A stretch of DNA of 64,000 bases. Source: G963664835 sp965220775 (lineage in GTDB: Bacteria; Chloroflexota; UBA6077; FW602-bin22; JBCLEL01). The position numbers and the translations under genes are program-made. Positions 62,721 to 64,000 of this stretch are shown here, in pieces (position 1 is the stretch's first letter; each line of letters starts with the position of its first letter). Below the pieces are notes generated by a model. It was not told where the DNA came from, did no database searches, and was given only the letters and a program-made list of their open reading frames with translations. Where the stretch lies: NCBI GenBank assembly GCA_965220775.1, contig OZ244845.1, positions 1,550,001-1,614,000 of the forward strand. Reading direction: 5' to 3'.

Positions 62721-63023
62721 TTATATAAATCCCTTCTCAAACTCATGGATTACGTGAGCCTTTGAGTCGTGCATGCCTGAGAAAGTACTAGTGTGATGTA
62801 TTACTGCCGCGGTTTTTGGCTCTTGCCCATGATAGGTCTCAGTAGCGGCTTTCTTGATACGGATGTTTAGCGCCTGAATCTTACCAGCGTGCTCGCTGGC
62901 ATCGGCGAGGAATACGATCTCTTGCAGTAAAATACCACATACACGTTTGAAGAATATGACTCGCCCTGCGAGCTCAGCAGTAACGTCGGCTACGTTCTGT
63001 TGGAATGCCTAGTCATCCAACAT
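62721..63023 (-). pseudogene. Small gene with amber codon at position 5, upstream of the Panacea pair
   Basis: ATG at 63023 has a fine ribosome site (AAAGGAG, 4 bases upstream). The frame reads ATG TTG GAT GAC TAG, then continues without a stop for 95 codons to TAA at 62721, giving AFQQNVADVTAELAGRVIFF, an alpha-helical style run and ETYHGQEPKTAAVIHHTS. The residue mix looks truly coding. Either the gene was recently killed, or the TAG is a sequence error or is read through. I do not recognise the family. It may have been the third part of the adjoining toxin-antitoxin locus. Confidence 0.55.
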
Positions 63024-63371
63024 ATTGCTCCTTTTTTTGGATGTTGATCGCCGGTCGATTAGGAGTCCATGCGCTTGCCAGATTACAGATAGGGCCGCTT
63101 GCGTCGCATTGTATAAAGCTCCCCTATGAAAGCATGTCCCGGACTCCGATCCGGGATAGAAGCTCCAAAGTTAGTGCAGGCAGAAAAATGTAGCGCGGGG
63201 GCTTGTCCCCCGCCTAGGCCGCGCCGCTAGTCCGCCGGCGTTGCACCACTCGGCGCCGTCGCCTTTTCATCCCCTAATGTGGCCTGCGCAAGGGGCCATA
63301 GGTGATTCTCGCGAAAGGCTGCCTCGTATCCCGATCCCGGGCCTGAATCCAGCGGATGCCTGGACGCGCTC
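63024..63371. repeat. Intergenic with REP-like hairpins
   Basis: No further gene seen. A GGGGGCTTGTCCCCCGCC unit lies at 63189-63225 and a CGTATCCCGATCCCGGGCCTGAATCCAG unit at about 63325-63352. Confidence 0.6.
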
Positions 63372-64000
63372 CTACTGCAAGTCCAGCTTGCGCAAAGCCT
63401 CTTCGGCTTCCCTACGCACTTGGGGATCTGGATGTCGCGCGATGATCCACGTCAGTCCGGACCGCGCCTTCTCGTCGCCGCGCTTAGCTAGCTCCATCGC
63501 CTCCGCGTCACGGTTGTCGTAGTAGGACCAGTCCCGATCGGCGATGGTCAGGTCGAAATCCTTCCAATAGTACTGCAACTCTCGCGATTCCCAGCCCTCA
63601 TATATCTCGTCCCAAGTTCCGCCGGAGTTGTGCGGCTTGAGGCAAAAGTCGAGGATCGGCTGGTTCGGGCTCTGATAACGATAGTCGACCGACAGGCGAA
63701 TCCGATCGTCGGTCAAATTCGGCAACGCCTGGTGAATCGCCAGGCTATGGAAAATCAGCGCGTCGCCTGGTTGATAGTCCGTCGTGAGCCATTCACCACC
63801 CAACTCCCGGGAGTCGACTCCCATCCCTCCGGCTCCGAGGGCCAAGTGATACTCGCGAACGCCCTGACGATGCGAACGAGGCATGATCGCCAATCCGCCT
63901 AGCTCCCTCGGACAATCCCCCAAGGGAACCCAGCAAGAATATGTCTCGGTCGTACCCTGGATGTGGACGAAGTCCTGGTGGGGTGGTGTGGCGAACTCAT
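63372..64000 (-). CDS. Phytanoyl-CoA dioxygenase (PhyH)-like protein, C-terminal part
   Basis: The gene runs off the right edge, so the N-terminus is missing. The visible part starts EFATPPHQDFVHIQGTTETYSCWVPLGDCPRELGGLAIMPRSHRQG, with the His-x-Asp iron ligands (HQD) of the Fe(II)/2-oxoglutarate PhyH fold. GDALIFHSLAIHQALPN follows, holding the distal His, with Arg residues in NLTDDRIRLSVDYRY. Many such proteins hydroxylate small molecules; the substrate is unknown. A helical tail (about 150-205) ends the protein. Confidence 0.82.
   Translation of the reverse strand, partial: EFATPPHQDFVHIQGTTETYSCWVPLGDCPRELGGLAIMPRSHRQGVREYHLALGAGGMGVDSRELGGEWLTTDYQPGDALIFHSLAIHQALPNLTDDRIRLSVDYRYQSPNQPILDFCLKPHNSGGTWDEIYEGWESRELQYYWKDFDLTIADRDWSYYDNRDAEAMELAKRGDEKARSGLTWIIARHPDPQVRREAEEALRKLDLQ

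Noticed and set aside
1..64000. tRNA or rRNA genes
   Set aside because: No cloverleaf with a terminal CCA-type acceptor or rRNA core motifs was found in the intergenic gaps that I read.

Overview
The window is a moderately GC-rich bacterial chromosome segment with dense, mostly non-overlapping genes and many TTG and GTG starts behind good Shine-Dalgarno sequences. Several features together suggest Chloroflexota, possibly a Dehalococcoidia- or SAR202-like lineage: a T-box leader, RNase J, class I KetoAcid ReductoIsomerase, citramalate synthase, ScpB, a GPP34 protein, and many catabolic singletons (enolase-superfamily, GMC oxidoreductase, HpcH aldolase, PhyH dioxygenase, RidA). This placement is inference; no rRNA or tRNA gene was seen.

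Layout. Positions 1-12300 hold a partial enolase-superfamily gene, a thiol-redox operon (TlpA lipoprotein, small membrane protein, CcdA), a GMC oxidoreductase, tatA, a membrane AAA/M41 protease, a flavin reductase, an NAD-dependent epimerase with a GT9 transferase, and an aldolase. Positions 12730-18141 are a branched-chain amino acid operon (ilvB-ilvN-ilvC-leuA) under a leucine-type T-box leader that has one specifier stem but two antiterminator/terminator modules. The pathway resumes at 28130 with leuB, cimA and scpB. Between leuA and leuB lies about 10 kb of defence and toxin-antitoxin DNA: a single-chain restriction-methylase, a GHKL ATPase fused to a PD-(D/E)xK nuclease, a Vsr-like endonuclease, a cytosine methyltransferase with a zinc-knuckle insert, a decayed HigB-like toxin with its HTH antitoxin, a DUF433/DUF5615 pair, and a truncated second HTH copy.

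Positions 31657-34380 carry an eight-repeat beta-propeller protein, a subtilase and a sugar isomerase. Positions 35296-49285 are a minus-strand exopolysaccharide cluster: a Wzz-like protein, a polyprenyl-phosphate sugar transferase, four GT4 transferases, an LPG-synthase-type membrane protein, two O-antigen-ligase/polymerase-like proteins, a UDP-glucuronate decarboxylase-like epimerase and a membrane-anchored glycosidase. Positions 49798-64000 hold GPP34, two sugar ABC permeases without a binding protein, RNase J, RidA, a sulfatase-fold enzyme, an aldose epimerase-like protein, a peroxiredoxin, a MOSC protein, an MFS transporter, a Panacea/RelE-type toxin-antitoxin pair with a broken small gene upstream, and a partial PhyH dioxygenase.

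The most notable signals are these. Two copies of a roughly 280-300 bp miniature transposable element have imperfect GTAA-starting inverted repeats and direct-repeat flanks, and each ends exactly 16 bp upstream of a -35 box. The T-box leader has tandem modules. The MORC-like ATPase/Vsr/Dcm island splits the leucine genes. LeuB has an Arg-Arg pair at its cofactor-specificity site. A sulfatase-fold enzyme has Thr at the nucleophile position. A 76-bp tandem repeat array lies upstream of leuB. A small gene has a strong ribosome site but an amber codon at position 5. Intergenic DNA also carries several families of REP-like palindromes.
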